In this document: positions 44,502 to 53,527 of the stretch, piece by piece
Layout: each line of letters opens with the position of its first letter
Numbering within the stretch: position 1 is the stretch's first letter
Position numbers and translations under genes: made by a program
The notes under the pieces: model-generated
Database searches by the model: none
What the model saw: only the letters and a program-made list of their open reading frames with translations
Told to the model about the DNA's origin: nothing
Assembly: GCA_958296245.1 (NCBI GenBank)
Contig: OY282458.1
Location: forward strand, 124,001 to 188,000
Origin: an uncultured Dehalococcoidia bacterium
GTDB taxonomy: Bacteria; Chloroflexota; Dehalococcoidia; Lucifugimonadales; G958296245
Direction of reading: 5' to 3'
DNA: 64,000 bases

Positions 44502-44861
44502 ATGCCCACGTACATCCAACTGCTGACTCTCACCGACGCGGGCCGCATCAAGGCCATGGAGGACCCGGGCAGCGTGTCGCGCGCGCAGGCGGAGTCCTCG
44601 GCGCCGGACGTCAAGGTCATGGGTCTCTACGGGGTGCTGGGCGAATGCGACTTCGTCAGCATCGTCGACGCTGAGGACAACGAAGCCATAGCGCGGTACT
44701 CACTCGAGCTCGGCGCCCGCGCGGGCGCTCACGTCACCACTATGCCCGCCATACCCATAGGCCGTTTCACCTCCAGACGCGGCGAAGACGAGCCGGGGGA
44801 AGAGACCGGCGTTGCCCTTCCCCTCTCCCAAGAGCTCCAGAAGTTGGAAGACAGCTTCTGA
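44502..44861 (+). CDS. GYD-domain protein
   Basis: This 119-residue protein has the ferredoxin-like GYD fold (MPTYIQLLTLTDAG, VKVMGLYGVLGECDFVSIVDA). The residue run GECDFVSIV replaces the typical GRYDFVxIxE. The family has no established reaction. An acidic tail follows. CAAGGAGACC precedes the ATG. It probably shares a transcript with the dioxygenase gene. Confidence 0.85.
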   Translation: MPTYIQLLTLTDAGRIKAMEDPGSVSRAQAESSAPDVKVMGLYGVLGECDFVSIVDAEDNEAIARYSLELGARAGAHVTTMPAIPIGRFTSRRGEDEPGEETGVALPLSQELQKLEDSF

Positions 44862-45000
44862 CCCAGCCCCGGCGTGTCCGGCTCGCTCGCTTCCGACTGC
44901 CGCGACAGGCCGCCCACAATAGGCCGCGAACCACTTGGACAACCCCCTCGGCCCCTTCCTAGCCGGGACGGTTGCCGCCGCGCCTACTGCCCGGACAAGC

Positions 45001-45795
45001 TCATGACTCACCCAGGCGTAGAACGGCCCGGACGTCCTGCGCCAGAGCTTCGACCACGCCCGGATACGGTGCGCCAACGCCCGGAAGGGCGATGGCCGTA
45101 ACGGAGATGCGGCCGTTTCTGATCGCCCAGACGTCCGTGCCGGGCGAAAGGTCGACGTCCGCCGCCTTGCCGTGCCTGATCCAATAGTGTGTACGGGAGC
45201 CGTCCCGCCCGATTTCTATATCCTCCACGTAGGCAATGGGGCCGAGGCTGGTTACGTCCAAGGGACATGCGCCGGGGTGGTCTTGATAAGGCGCGTTGAC
45301 GTTTAGCAGCATGGGTTGGGTGATAGACCTGTCGCGTATGCTCCGCGCCAGCTCACGGGCAACCGAGGCGGAGAGGCCATACCGGACCTCACGCCCCGCC
45401 GTGTAGGTCGACGAAACGGCGATCGAGGGAATGCCTCCGAAGTATCCCTTCAACGCGCCCCCGACCGTGCCTGAGACCAGCACGTCCATGCCGATGTTCG
45501 CCCCGCGGTTTATTCCGGATACCACAAGGTCGAAAGCCCCATCGAAAAGGCTCTTGGCGGCCAACGCCACGCAGTCGGACGGCGTACCCTGTACCGCGTA
45601 GGCGTCCACACCCTCTATCGGGGACGGGAACCTCTCGGCCCGCAACACGGTCGTGAGCGTCATCGCGGTCCCGGTACCGCTCAGGTTGCGGTCCGGGGCG
45701 GCGACGTCAACCTCCCCGACCTCGCCCAAGGCCTCAGCCAGCTCCCATAGGCCCTCCGAATATACGCCGTCGTCGTTCGTTACTAATATCCTCAA
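45001..45795 (-). CDS. surE: 5'/3'-nucleotidase SurE
   Basis: This metal-dependent phosphatase acts on nucleoside 5'- and 3'-monophosphates. The 264-residue protein has the metal site RILVTNDDGVYSEGL, DRNLSGTGTAMTL, GTPSDCVALA and SGINRGANIGMDVLVSGTVGGA. The start ATG overlaps the panC stop by 4 nt, so it is coupled at the end of the minus-strand operon. Confidence 0.95.
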   Translation of the reverse strand: MRILVTNDDGVYSEGLWELAEALGEVGEVDVAAPDRNLSGTGTAMTLTTVLRAERFPSPIEGVDAYAVQGTPSDCVALAAKSLFDGAFDLVVSGINRGANIGMDVLVSGTVGGALKGYFGGIPSIAVSSTYTAGREVRYGLSASVARELARSIRDRSITQPMLLNVNAPYQDHPGACPLDVTSLGPIAYVEDIEIGRDGSRTHYWIRHGKAADVDLSPGTDVWAIRNGRISVTAIALPGVGAPYPGVVEALAQDVRAVLRLGES

Positions 45796-46634
45796 GGACC
45801 GCCCCCAATGATGACGTTATCTATCAGGCGTGTTTCGCCAAAATAAGCCGCCAGGGACGCCAAAGCCGGCCGGTCGACCCGGTCGAGTTCCTGCAACGTG
45901 CAGGCGTCCGCAACGCTAACGTAGTCAATTCGAGCCAAGGGCTCCCGTTCGATGACCCCCCGAATTCGGCGCCTGACCGCCTCGGCGTCGGAGGTCCCCT
46001 GACAGACGAGCCTACGGCCCGCCTGCAGGGACCGGTAGAGAACCGGAGCCGCCCCGCGCTGCTCAGGGCTCAGGTAGACGTTGCGGCTACTGAGCGCCAA
46101 CCCGTCCGGCTCGCGGACCGTGGGCACGACGACTATCTGCGCTCCTAGATTCAGGTCGGCGTTGAGCCGCTTGACCACAAGACATTGTTGAGCGTCCTTC
46201 TGACCGAAGTACGCCCTGTCCGGGCGCGTCATGGTCAGCAGCTTGCAAACCACGGTCGCCACTCCTCTGAAGTGCCCGGGGCGCGCCTTGCCCTCCAGTG
46301 GCGCGGCGACGCCCCCCACGTCCACGTAGGTGTCGAATCCGTCCGGGTACATCTCCCCGACCGCAGGCGCAAAGACCAAGTCGGCGCCCGCCTCTTCCAG
46401 CCTGGCTAGGTCGGCCTCCAAGTCCCTCGGATACGCGCCGAAGTCCCCGCCCGGCCCGAATTGGGTCGGGTTGACGAAGATGCTGACGGCGGCGGTGGCG
46501 TTGTCGGCGCGGGCCTGACGCACCAAGGCCGCGTGGCCCTCGTGCAGCGCCCCCATCGTAGGCGCCAGCCCGACCGGACGCTCGGAGAGCCTCACCTTAC
46601 GGCGAAGCTCAGACGCCGTGACGGCTACGAACAA
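45792..46634 (-). CDS. panC: Pantothenate synthetase
   Basis: This enzyme joins pantoate and beta-alanine with ATP, leading to CoA. The 280-residue protein has PTMGALHEGHAALV with the HxGH site, VSIFVNPTQFGP, KLLTMTRPDRAYFGQKDAQQ, PTVREPDGLALSSRNVYLS. The start is taken as ATG 46632-46634. It overlaps surE and follows the glutamine amidotransferase by 59 nt. Confidence 0.95.
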   Translation of the reverse strand: MFVAVTASELRRKVRLSERPVGLAPTMGALHEGHAALVRQARADNATAAVSIFVNPTQFGPGGDFGAYPRDLEADLARLEEAGADLVFAPAVGEMYPDGFDTYVDVGGVAAPLEGKARPGHFRGVATVVCKLLTMTRPDRAYFGQKDAQQCLVVKRLNADLNLGAQIVVVPTVREPDGLALSSRNVYLSPEQRGAAPVLYRSLQAGRRLVCQGTSDAEAVRRRIRGVIEREPLARIDYVSVADACTLQELDRVDRPALASLAAYFGETRLIDNVIIGGGP

Positions 46635-46693
46635 GTTACCCCGTACCGGTCGGACCGCCGCCTGCGCTCACGCCGCGCCGTGTGCTCCACAGC

Positions 46694-47257
46694 CTAAGCC
46701 TCGAGGAAGTTGCGGAGAATGTCCTTGCCGACACCCGTCATGATCGACTCCGGATGAAATTGAATCCCCTCGACGGGAGCGGTCTTGTGGCGAACACCCA
46801 TGACCAGCCCGTTGTCAGTCCAAGCCGTTACCTCCAACTCGTCAGGCAGTCCGTCCCGGTACACCGCGAGCGAATGGTACCTGATCGCCTCGAACGGGTT
46901 GGGGAGGCCGGCGAACAGGCCCTTGCCGTCGTGGTGGATCACCGACGTCTTGCCGTGAACTATCTCTCCCGCAGGCCCGACCGCGCCCCCGTAAGCGTAT
47001 CCCACGCACTGATGCCCAAGGCAGACCCCCAGGGTGGGTACAGACGCGCCGAAGTGCTGCACCACCTCGTTGGAGATGCCCGCCCTCTCCGGGGTGCACG
47101 GTCCGGGCGAGATGACTATCTTCTCCGGGCTCATGGCGTCGATCTCCTCGATGGTCATCTCGTCGTTGCGGACGACCTGCACCTCAGCGCCCAGTTCGCT
47201 CAGGTACTGGTAGAGGTTGTAGGTGAAGCTATCGTAGTTGTCTATGAGCAAGATCAT
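46694..47257 (-). CDS. Anthranilate / aminodeoxychorismate synthase glutaminase component
   Basis: This class I glutamine amidotransferase supplies ammonia to TrpE or PabB. Visible are MILLIDNYDSFTYNLYQYL, SPGPCTPERAGIS, the catalytic Cys in GVCLGHQCVGYAYGG, and the His/Glu pair in IQFHPESIMT. TrpG and PabA cannot be told apart here; PabA would fit the nearby folate genes and panC. The start ATG 47255-47257 is where the family begins. It overlaps none of its neighbours but lies 29 nt after ebfC. Confidence 0.93.
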   Translation of the reverse strand: MILLIDNYDSFTYNLYQYLSELGAEVQVVRNDEMTIEEIDAMSPEKIVISPGPCTPERAGISNEVVQHFGASVPTLGVCLGHQCVGYAYGGAVGPAGEIVHGKTSVIHHDGKGLFAGLPNPFEAIRYHSLAVYRDGLPDELEVTAWTDNGLVMGVRHKTAPVEGIQFHPESIMTGVGKDILRNFLEA

Positions 47258-47286
47258 GCTTCTCTGCTCCATTGCAGCCGGGCCGG

Positions 47287-47592
47287 TCACGTCAGCCCCG
47301 GGATCTTCAGCCCTCCCGTCAGAGCGCTCATCCGCTCATCGGCCATCTCCTGCGCCTTCTCCAGACCTTCGTTGACGGCCGCCAACACCAGATCTTGGAG
47401 CATGTCCACGTCGTCCGGGGAGACGGCCTCCGGGCTGATCTCTATGGACTCGACCCGCATCTTGCCGCTCACCGTCGCCTTCACCACACCCCCGCCGGAC
47501 GAGGCCTCAACCGTCCTGCTCTCCAACTCGGCCTGCATCTTCACCATTTCCTTCTGCATCTGTTGGGCCTGCCGGATCATCTTCCTGTTCAC
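47287..47592 (-). CDS. ebfC: Nucleoid-associated protein, YbaB/EbfC family
   Basis: This 101-residue DNA-binding protein forms dimers. The N-terminal helix (QQMQKEMVKMQAELESRTVEA) is a coiled coil, followed by GGGVVKATVSGKMRVESIEISPEAV and a C-terminal helix. It overlaps dnaX by 4 nt; a dnaX-ybaB pair is widespread in bacteria. Confidence 0.95.
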   Translation of the reverse strand: MNRKMIRQAQQMQKEMVKMQAELESRTVEASSGGGVVKATVSGKMRVESIEISPEAVSPDDVDMLQDLVLAAVNEGLEKAQEMADERMSALTGGLKIPGLT

Positions 47593-49184
47593 TCTTGCCC
47601 TCCCTTTTCGTCCACTACCTGGGCGCCCAACGCCTGAGCCGCCCGCACCAAGTGACTCTTCTGCGCCGCACTCTGCCGGGGGCCGTTGCCCTGCTCGTCT
47701 ACGAGGCAGACGACGGTCTCCACCGGGGTGTCCAAAGCATGAGATAGAGCTTCCTTCAACACCTTATGGCTCTCCGGGTCCTCGATCTCCTCCTCCATTC
47801 GCTCCTTGTGCGAGCGGTGGGAGAACTCCAGGCTGACCGTGCTGTCGGACACCTCGCGCCTGCGGCAGTCGCGAAGCAGGGCCCCGAGGTTGAAGCGCTT
47901 GCCCTTGTGTCGGCTCAGCGTCCGCAGCACCCCGGCCCACTTCTCCTCCGGCTTGGCGGCGGGCTCCGATGGCGCCGCAGGCCGAGGCCGTTCATACTCC
48001 CTGCGCGGCGGGGCGTCCCGCGGCGGGGTGGCCCGGGTCGGGGCGGCGCGGGCCGGCGCGGACGCGGGCCTATGCCGACGCTCAGGCTCCCGGACGACGG
48101 ACGGCTCGACCTCAGGGGTCCGGCAGACCTCCACCGTTGCAAGCTCGAGCGGCAGCCTGGAGCCGTTGTCCCGCCGCGCGTCGGCAGCCGAGAAGGTCTT
48201 CAAGGCGTTGACGATCCGTCCCAGAGGCACGTCTTCCACCATCGAGGCGATGCGTGCGCTGGTCTCACCCGGATAGTCCAGCGAAACGCCGGCCCCGGAC
48301 TTCGCCAGGAGTGCGCCGCGCAGGTACTCTGTGGCCCCGCGGTGGAGCTGAAGCAGGTCCCCTCCGTCCGACGCCACCGCGTCGATCAGCCTCAGCCCGT
48401 CCCCTGCCGACCTGCCGAGCAGGTGCCCGACGAGGTCGAGGGCGCGCTGGTACGTATCCAATTCGAGCATGCCCCGGACGTGCTCCGCGCGCAGGGGGGA
48501 CCCATATGAGACCAGGGCCTGCTCCAGCAGATTCTCCGCATCCCGAAGGCTCCCGGCGGCCGTCCGCGCCAGAAGCGATAGGGCCTCATCGTCCGCTTCT
48601 ACCCCCTCGTCGCGGCAGAGCTGCGCCAGGCGCACGGAAGCCGTATCCAACGGTATCCGGCGAAAGTCGAAGCGCTGGCACCTGGAAATTATCGTCAGCG
48701 GGACCTTGTGTACCTCCGTAGTCGCCAGCACGAATATCGCGTGATCCGGAGGCTCTTCCAAGGTCTTGAGCAGTGCGTTGAAGGCCGGCTCGGTCAGCAT
48801 GTGTACCTCGTCCACGATGTAGACCTTATAACGAGCCTCGTTCGGGACGAAGTGCACCTTCTCACGCAGGCTGCGGATGTCGTCGATGCCGCGATTGCTG
48901 GCGGCGTCTATCTCCACCAAGTCGAGGGCGCGCCCCTCGGTGATCGCGGCGCACGCGCCGCACTTGTTGTCGGGCTCGCCGTCCTCGGGCGACAGGCAGT
49001 TCACGGCCTTAGCCAGAACGCGGGCGGTGCTGGTCTTCCCGGTCCCCCTTGGGCCACAGAACATGTACGCCTGCGCGGCCCGGCCCATCACCACCTGGTT
49101 GCGCAGCGTCCGAGCGACCGCCTCCTGGCCCACGACCTGGTCCAGACGCTGCGGACGCCACTTCCTGTAGAAGACCTCTGGCAT
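47589..49184 (-). CDS. dnaX: DNA polymerase III subunit gamma/tau
   Basis: This subunit forms the clamp-loader motor. The 531-residue protein has YRKWRPQRLDQVVGQ, Walker A GPRGTGKTSTAR, a zinc site (CLSPEDG...KCGAC), Walker B VYIVDEVHML and ALLKTLEEPP, and the sensor ISRCQRFDFRR. The tail after about residue 365 is Pro/Arg-rich with a small C-terminal tau-like domain. No slippery A-run is evident. It lies 3 nt after ybeY. Confidence 0.96.
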   Translation of the reverse strand: MPEVFYRKWRPQRLDQVVGQEAVARTLRNQVVMGRAAQAYMFCGPRGTGKTSTARVLAKAVNCLSPEDGEPDNKCGACAAITEGRALDLVEIDAASNRGIDDIRSLREKVHFVPNEARYKVYIVDEVHMLTEPAFNALLKTLEEPPDHAIFVLATTEVHKVPLTIISRCQRFDFRRIPLDTASVRLAQLCRDEGVEADDEALSLLARTAAGSLRDAENLLEQALVSYGSPLRAEHVRGMLELDTYQRALDLVGHLLGRSAGDGLRLIDAVASDGGDLLQLHRGATEYLRGALLAKSGAGVSLDYPGETSARIASMVEDVPLGRIVNALKTFSAADARRDNGSRLPLELATVEVCRTPEVEPSVVREPERRHRPASAPARAAPTRATPPRDAPPRREYERPRPAAPSEPAAKPEEKWAGVLRTLSRHKGKRFNLGALLRDCRRREVSDSTVSLEFSHRSHKERMEEEIEDPESHKVLKEALSHALDTPVETVVCLVDEQGNGPRQSAAQKSHLVRAAQALGAQVVDEKGGQE

Positions 49185-49187
49185 GGT

Positions 49188-49736
49188 CTATTCGACCGCC
49201 GGGACGCACGCCCCGCCGTCCAGCCGGAGCGCGTCCAAGATAGCGCCCTCGACCTCTCTCATCGCTGCGGCTTCTTCCTCTTCCTCATGGTCGTGCCCCG
49301 CAAGGTGGACCAGCCCGTGGACTATCAGGGCTGCCAGTTCACGCTCCACGGAACGCCCCGCGCAGACGGCCTGTCTGTTGGCCTGTGGATAGGAGACGAC
49401 CACCTCGCCGAGGCCGGGGCTCGCGCCCGGGGGCAGCACGAACCCCTCCACGCGCTCGAAAGGCGCCTCACCCTCGCCGTAGTATGCTCCCCAGTGCTCG
49501 AATGAAAATGAAAGAACGTCGGTGGGCTCTCCCACGCCCCGGTGTGCTCCGTTCAGCCCGGCTACGACCTCGTCGTCCGCAATGAACAGACTGGCCCCGT
49601 CCTCGTCCAGCATCTCCAGCGCCTTCCCAACAAGGCCGCGCAGCCACGCCTCCGATACAAGGGGCTCAAACCCGTCGTGGACGTGAACGTCCACGAGAGG
49701 TTGCCTCCGAGCCACCTCCTGTTCGGGGATTCGCAT
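49188..49736 (-). CDS. ybeY: Endoribonuclease YbeY (16S rRNA maturation)
   Basis: This enzyme is required for 16S 3'-end processing and ribosome quality control. The 182-residue protein has the zinc motif HGLVHLAGHDH, plus NGAHRGVGEPTDVLSFSF and GEVVVSYP, all family markers. It leads the minus-strand operon with dnaX. The start is taken at ATG 49734-49736. Confidence 0.94.
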   Translation of the reverse strand: MRIPEQEVARRQPLVDVHVHDGFEPLVSEAWLRGLVGKALEMLDEDGASLFIADDEVVAGLNGAHRGVGEPTDVLSFSFEHWGAYYGEGEAPFERVEGFVLPPGASPGLGEVVVSYPQANRQAVCAGRSVERELAALIVHGLVHLAGHDHEEEEEAAAMREVEGAILDALRLDGGACVPAVE

Positions 49737-49961
49737 TCTGGTATTATACCCCCTGCCAAACAGCCAAGTGACCCCGCCCGGACGACTACCGTAACTGTTC
49801 AGCCTCCAAGCGAGCGGCGGCGGGGAATACGGGGCGCGCGGAGGGGCAGCCGGGTGTCTGAGAGCCTGCCTAAGGGGTTGCTCAGACTCGAATCACCCGC
49901 CTTCCTGAAAACCGAACCGGGCCAGACGGCGCGCCAACCCCTAAATCCTAAAGGAGCAGCG

Positions 49962-50822
49962 ATGAACGAACTATCGATTCTCTGTTCAGGCAACCCCTAC
50001 CCTTGGCCCTGGGGATACGGCTCTTCTTACGTGCTCAGGGTGGGCGAAGAACGCCTCATGTTCGACTGCGGCCCGGCGGCGACCGACAAGCTCGTAAAGA
50101 TGGGCATGATGCCCTACGACGTCGACCACCTCTTCTTCACCCATCATCACTTCGACCACGACGTCGACTACCCCTGCTTCCTGTTGACGCGGTGGGACTC
50201 GGGGTCCGGGAAGGATAACCTGCTCCACGTCTACGGCCCCAAGCTAACCGAGCAGCTTACCGAACGCATCTTGGACGAAAACACGGGCGCGTTCGCTCAC
50301 GACTGGATCGCGCGCATCAACCATCCCCTGAGCCTGGGGGCGTACACCAGCCGGGGCGGCGTTCTGCCGCGCAAACCCCCGGTGGTGGACGCCAGAGACG
50401 TGGGGCCGGGCCTGGTCGCGGCCAGCGCCGACTGGGAAGTCGTCAGCGCCCCCGCCGTCCACGTGGAGCCCTGGCTGGACTCGCTGGCCTACCGGGTGAA
50501 CACCTCGTCGGGCAGCGTCGTATTCACAGGGGACACGGGGCCGTGCGAGTCCGTCACGACCCTGGCGGAAGGCGCGGACGTGCTGGTCATAAGCTGCCTC
50601 GGACGCCAGGAGGATATCGAAGGCACGCCGGAGGGCGTCTACATGTGCGGGACCACCAACGCCGCCAAGATGGCCGCCGCCGCCGGCGTCAAGAAGCTCG
50701 TGCTCGTACACAATGCCCTGATCGCACGGCACGGCAAGATGGAGCTGAGCATCGCCGACGTGGCCAAGGAGTTCGACGGAGAGATCATCTTCGGCGAGGA
50801 AATGCTGGCGGTGAAGCTCTAG
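49962..50822 (+). CDS. MBL-fold metallo-hydrolase
   Basis: This 286-residue metallo-beta-lactamase-fold protein has the zinc motif FFTHHHFDHDVDYPCF (HxHxDH-like), VVFTGDTGPCESV with the Asp ligand and LVLVHNALIARHG near the end. It resembles the RNase Z/arylsulfatase-like branch acting on small molecules. Start ATG 49962 has AAAGGAG at correct distance. The stop TAG is followed by CCGGCTGCGG. The 225 nt before it hold no gene I can see. Confidence 0.87.
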   Translation: MNELSILCSGNPYPWPWGYGSSYVLRVGEERLMFDCGPAATDKLVKMGMMPYDVDHLFFTHHHFDHDVDYPCFLLTRWDSGSGKDNLLHVYGPKLTEQLTERILDENTGAFAHDWIARINHPLSLGAYTSRGGVLPRKPPVVDARDVGPGLVAASADWEVVSAPAVHVEPWLDSLAYRVNTSSGSVVFTGDTGPCESVTTLAEGADVLVISCLGRQEDIEGTPEGVYMCGTTNAAKMAAAAGVKKLVLVHNALIARHGKMELSIADVAKEFDGEIIFGEEMLAVKL

Positions 50823-51021
50823 CCGGCTGCGGTAATCGGGGCGGGCAGAGGGACACAGCCCCCTGACGAGTATCTGCAAGGTATCCCGCAGAACACAAGC
50901 CCCCCCGAACAGGAAGGGTATGAGAAGGATACGGGAGAATTCTCCCACGGCCTGCCAGGAACCGCGCCCTTGGCGCGCGGCCTCTGTAGAATAGCGGGGA
51001 TCGCCAGGAAGGAACGACACA

Positions 51022-52098
51022 ATGAAGAAATACCGCGCCGCTATCATCGGGCTAGGCCGCATGGGCAGCACCATCGACGACGAGGTTACGGACGTCGAGC
51101 GCCCCTTCTCCATCGCCTCTTCATGTCACGCCAGCGAGCGCCTGGAACTGGTGGCGGGCGCCGACCTCCTACTCGAAAGGCGCAACGCCTTCCGCGAGCG
51201 GTGGGGGGTCGAGGCCCTCTATGAAGACTACGCGGAGATGATCGACGAACAACGCCCTGACCTCGTCGCCGTCTGCACCACTGCAACCGGCCTGCAGAAG
51301 CCCGGAGACCGCGCCCCCTCGCCCGACTTCCGCGGCGACTCCCACGCCCAGACCGCCGTCGACGCCGCCAACGCGGGCGTGCCGATGCTCTTCGTGGAGA
51401 AGGCGATGGCCTGCTCGATGCATGCGGCGGACCAAGTGCTCGCCGCGTGCCTCGAACACGGCACCGTGTTCAATACCGGCGTCATGAGGCGGTTCAACCC
51501 GCTGTACCACGAGCTCAGAGCGATGATCGAACGCGGGGACGTAGGCGAGCCTCTCGCAGCCGTGCACCATGCACGCACGACCCTGATGCATGGCCACGTA
51601 CACGCAATAGACACCCTCTCATACCTCCTGGGCGACCCAGGCATCGAATCGGTGCGCGGCGAGCTGCAACCGAGACACCTCACGATAGAGAACGACCGAC
51701 TCGACGAGGACCCGTTCGCCACCTTCGAGATCGCATTTGCCGGCGGGGCCGTGGGCTTGGCCGTCCCGGCGGGAAACTGGGAGTTCGAGGTGATCGGCTC
51801 GGAGGGGTCGGTGCGCTCGCTCAACAATGGACGGGGGATGACGCGGCGGCGCGCCGGCAGCCAACCCTTCACCTGGGACGACGTGCCTGTCCCCGACGCC
51901 GACCCGTCCGGCTGGGGCCTCAACATCCTGGAGGACCTCGTCGACGCCTACGAGTCGGGCAGGCTGTCCCTGGGCAACGTTGAGGTGACGCACCACCTCA
52001 CCGAAGCCTGCCTGGCTGTTGCGGAGAGCCACCGGCGCGGCGGGGCGTGGGTGCCGCTGCCCCTAGAGAACCGCGGCCTGTACGTGTTCCACGTATGA
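51022..52098 (+). CDS. Gfo/Idh/MocA family oxidoreductase
   Basis: This 358-residue NAD(P)-dependent dehydrogenase usually acts on sugars or cyclitols. It has AAIIGLGRMGSTIDDEV, the catalytic-lysine motif FVEKAMACS (EKAM for the common EKP), and GVMRRFNPLYHELR followed by a C-terminal beta-sheet domain with HAIDTLSYLLG. AAGGAACGAC precedes the ATG. Its stop overlaps the MFS start as ATGA, so the transporter likely moves its substrate. Confidence 0.9.
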   Translation: MKKYRAAIIGLGRMGSTIDDEVTDVERPFSIASSCHASERLELVAGADLLLERRNAFRERWGVEALYEDYAEMIDEQRPDLVAVCTTATGLQKPGDRAPSPDFRGDSHAQTAVDAANAGVPMLFVEKAMACSMHAADQVLAACLEHGTVFNTGVMRRFNPLYHELRAMIERGDVGEPLAAVHHARTTLMHGHVHAIDTLSYLLGDPGIESVRGELQPRHLTIENDRLDEDPFATFEIAFAGGAVGLAVPAGNWEFEVIGSEGSVRSLNNGRGMTRRRAGSQPFTWDDVPVPDADPSGWGLNILEDLVDAYESGRLSLGNVEVTHHLTEACLAVAESHRRGGAWVPLPLENRGLYVFHV

Positions 52099-53348
52099 CC
52101 ACGGGACCCGCCCACTCCGCAGAGACGGAACAGGAGCTGATGCGAGGCCGGCGAATGGTGGCCGGCGCCATCGTCGTCGGCCACGCCATCAAGCACCTGT
52201 ACAACTCAGGGCAATCGTCCCTGATCATGCCGGAGATAAGCAGAGACCTCAACCTGACTCGCGCTCAATTCGGGTCGCTCGCCTCGGTCGGCCAGGTGGC
52301 CTGGTGGTCGGCGACGATGGCGGCGGGCTACCTCGGCGACCGTTTCAGCAACCGCGCCGGCCTCATGATCGCCGTCTCGCTGTCTCTGATGGGCGGCGCC
52401 ATGCTGCTGGCGGGGTTCGCCCCCACGTACGCCGCCATGCTGGCGGCCATGTTCCTGGCGGGCATCGGCCCCGCGATGTTCCATCCGCCGGCGATAGGGG
52501 AGCTGTCCCGCAGGTTCCCCGACCGCCGCGGGTTCGCCATCTCGCTCCACGGCATGGCCGCGAACTTGGGCGAGGTGCTCGGGGCGCCCACGGTCGCGGC
52601 GTTCCTCACTTTCATACTGTGGCGGGACATCATGAAGGCCAGCATGGTCCCCGCGATCATTGCCGCCGCCGCCGTCTGGATCCTCATACCGTCGCGGAAG
52701 GCCGAGATCGAGGCGGAGGTGACCTCCCTGCGCTCCTACTTCCTATCTCTGTTCGGCCTCCTGAGAAACAGGGTGCTCCTGCTCCTCATAGCCACGACGG
52801 CTCTACGCAGCGCCGGGGAAGCGGGGGTTTCCGGGTTCCTGCCGCTCTACCTGAGGGATGAGCTGGCCTACTCCGAGGCGGCAGTCGCCGTCATCCTGTC
52901 AGGAGCACAGATCGCCGGCATCGTATCGCAGCCGCTGATGGGATACCTCTCGGACAGGGCCGGGCGCAAGCCGGTGCTGGTCGCCGGCACCGGTCTGCTC
53001 ATGCTGTCGGCGTTCGCGCTCAGGTTCGCCCGCCCAGGGGTGGAGCTCTTCATGTCGGTCCTAGTGAGGGGGGCGCTGTCGTTCTCGCTGCACCACATAT
53101 TCATAGCGGCGGCGCTGGACGCGGCGCTGGGCGCTACGCAATCGACCGTCGTATCCCTGATCTATGGCAGCGGATTCCTGGGCACCCTCTCACCCTACGT
53201 GGCCGGCCTGGTGGCCGACGAGTACGGCATCAGAAGCGCGTTCGTCTACGGGGGCGTCGTCCTGGTAGTGCCCACGGTGATGCTGGCCTTGGCCAAGCTG
53301 AAGCGCCCTGACGTCGAGTCCGTAGACGCCGGCAAACCACCCCGCTGA
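52095..53348 (+). CDS. MFS transporter
   Basis: This 417-residue protein has about 12 membrane segments. The motif between helices 2 and 3 (AAGYLGDRFSNRAGL) and its repeat in the second half (GYLSDRAGRKPVLV) are classic MFS. It is coupled to the Gfo/Idh gene by ATGA, so a carbohydrate or organic acid cargo is inferred. A longer upstream frame overlaps the oxidoreductase and is rejected. Confidence 0.9.
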   Translation: MTTGPAHSAETEQELMRGRRMVAGAIVVGHAIKHLYNSGQSSLIMPEISRDLNLTRAQFGSLASVGQVAWWSATMAAGYLGDRFSNRAGLMIAVSLSLMGGAMLLAGFAPTYAAMLAAMFLAGIGPAMFHPPAIGELSRRFPDRRGFAISLHGMAANLGEVLGAPTVAAFLTFILWRDIMKASMVPAIIAAAAVWILIPSRKAEIEAEVTSLRSYFLSLFGLLRNRVLLLLIATTALRSAGEAGVSGFLPLYLRDELAYSEAAVAVILSGAQIAGIVSQPLMGYLSDRAGRKPVLVAGTGLLMLSAFALRFARPGVELFMSVLVRGALSFSLHHIFIAAALDAALGATQSTVVSLIYGSGFLGTLSPYVAGLVADEYGIRSAFVYGGVVLVVPTVMLALAKLKRPDVESVDAGKPPR

Positions 53349-53527
53349 CGCAGCCGGAACGCGCGGCGGCATGATCCGGGGAATCACCCCCTCACGTCTT
53401 CGCTTCACCCGCGGTTACAATGCCGGCCCGTCCGCGTTATGCTATATGGGCGCACGCCGCTAACAGGCCGTGGAAGGGACCCGAAAGATTCCGCCGCAGC
53501 CTGATAATCCCGTACAGGAGGCCGCCC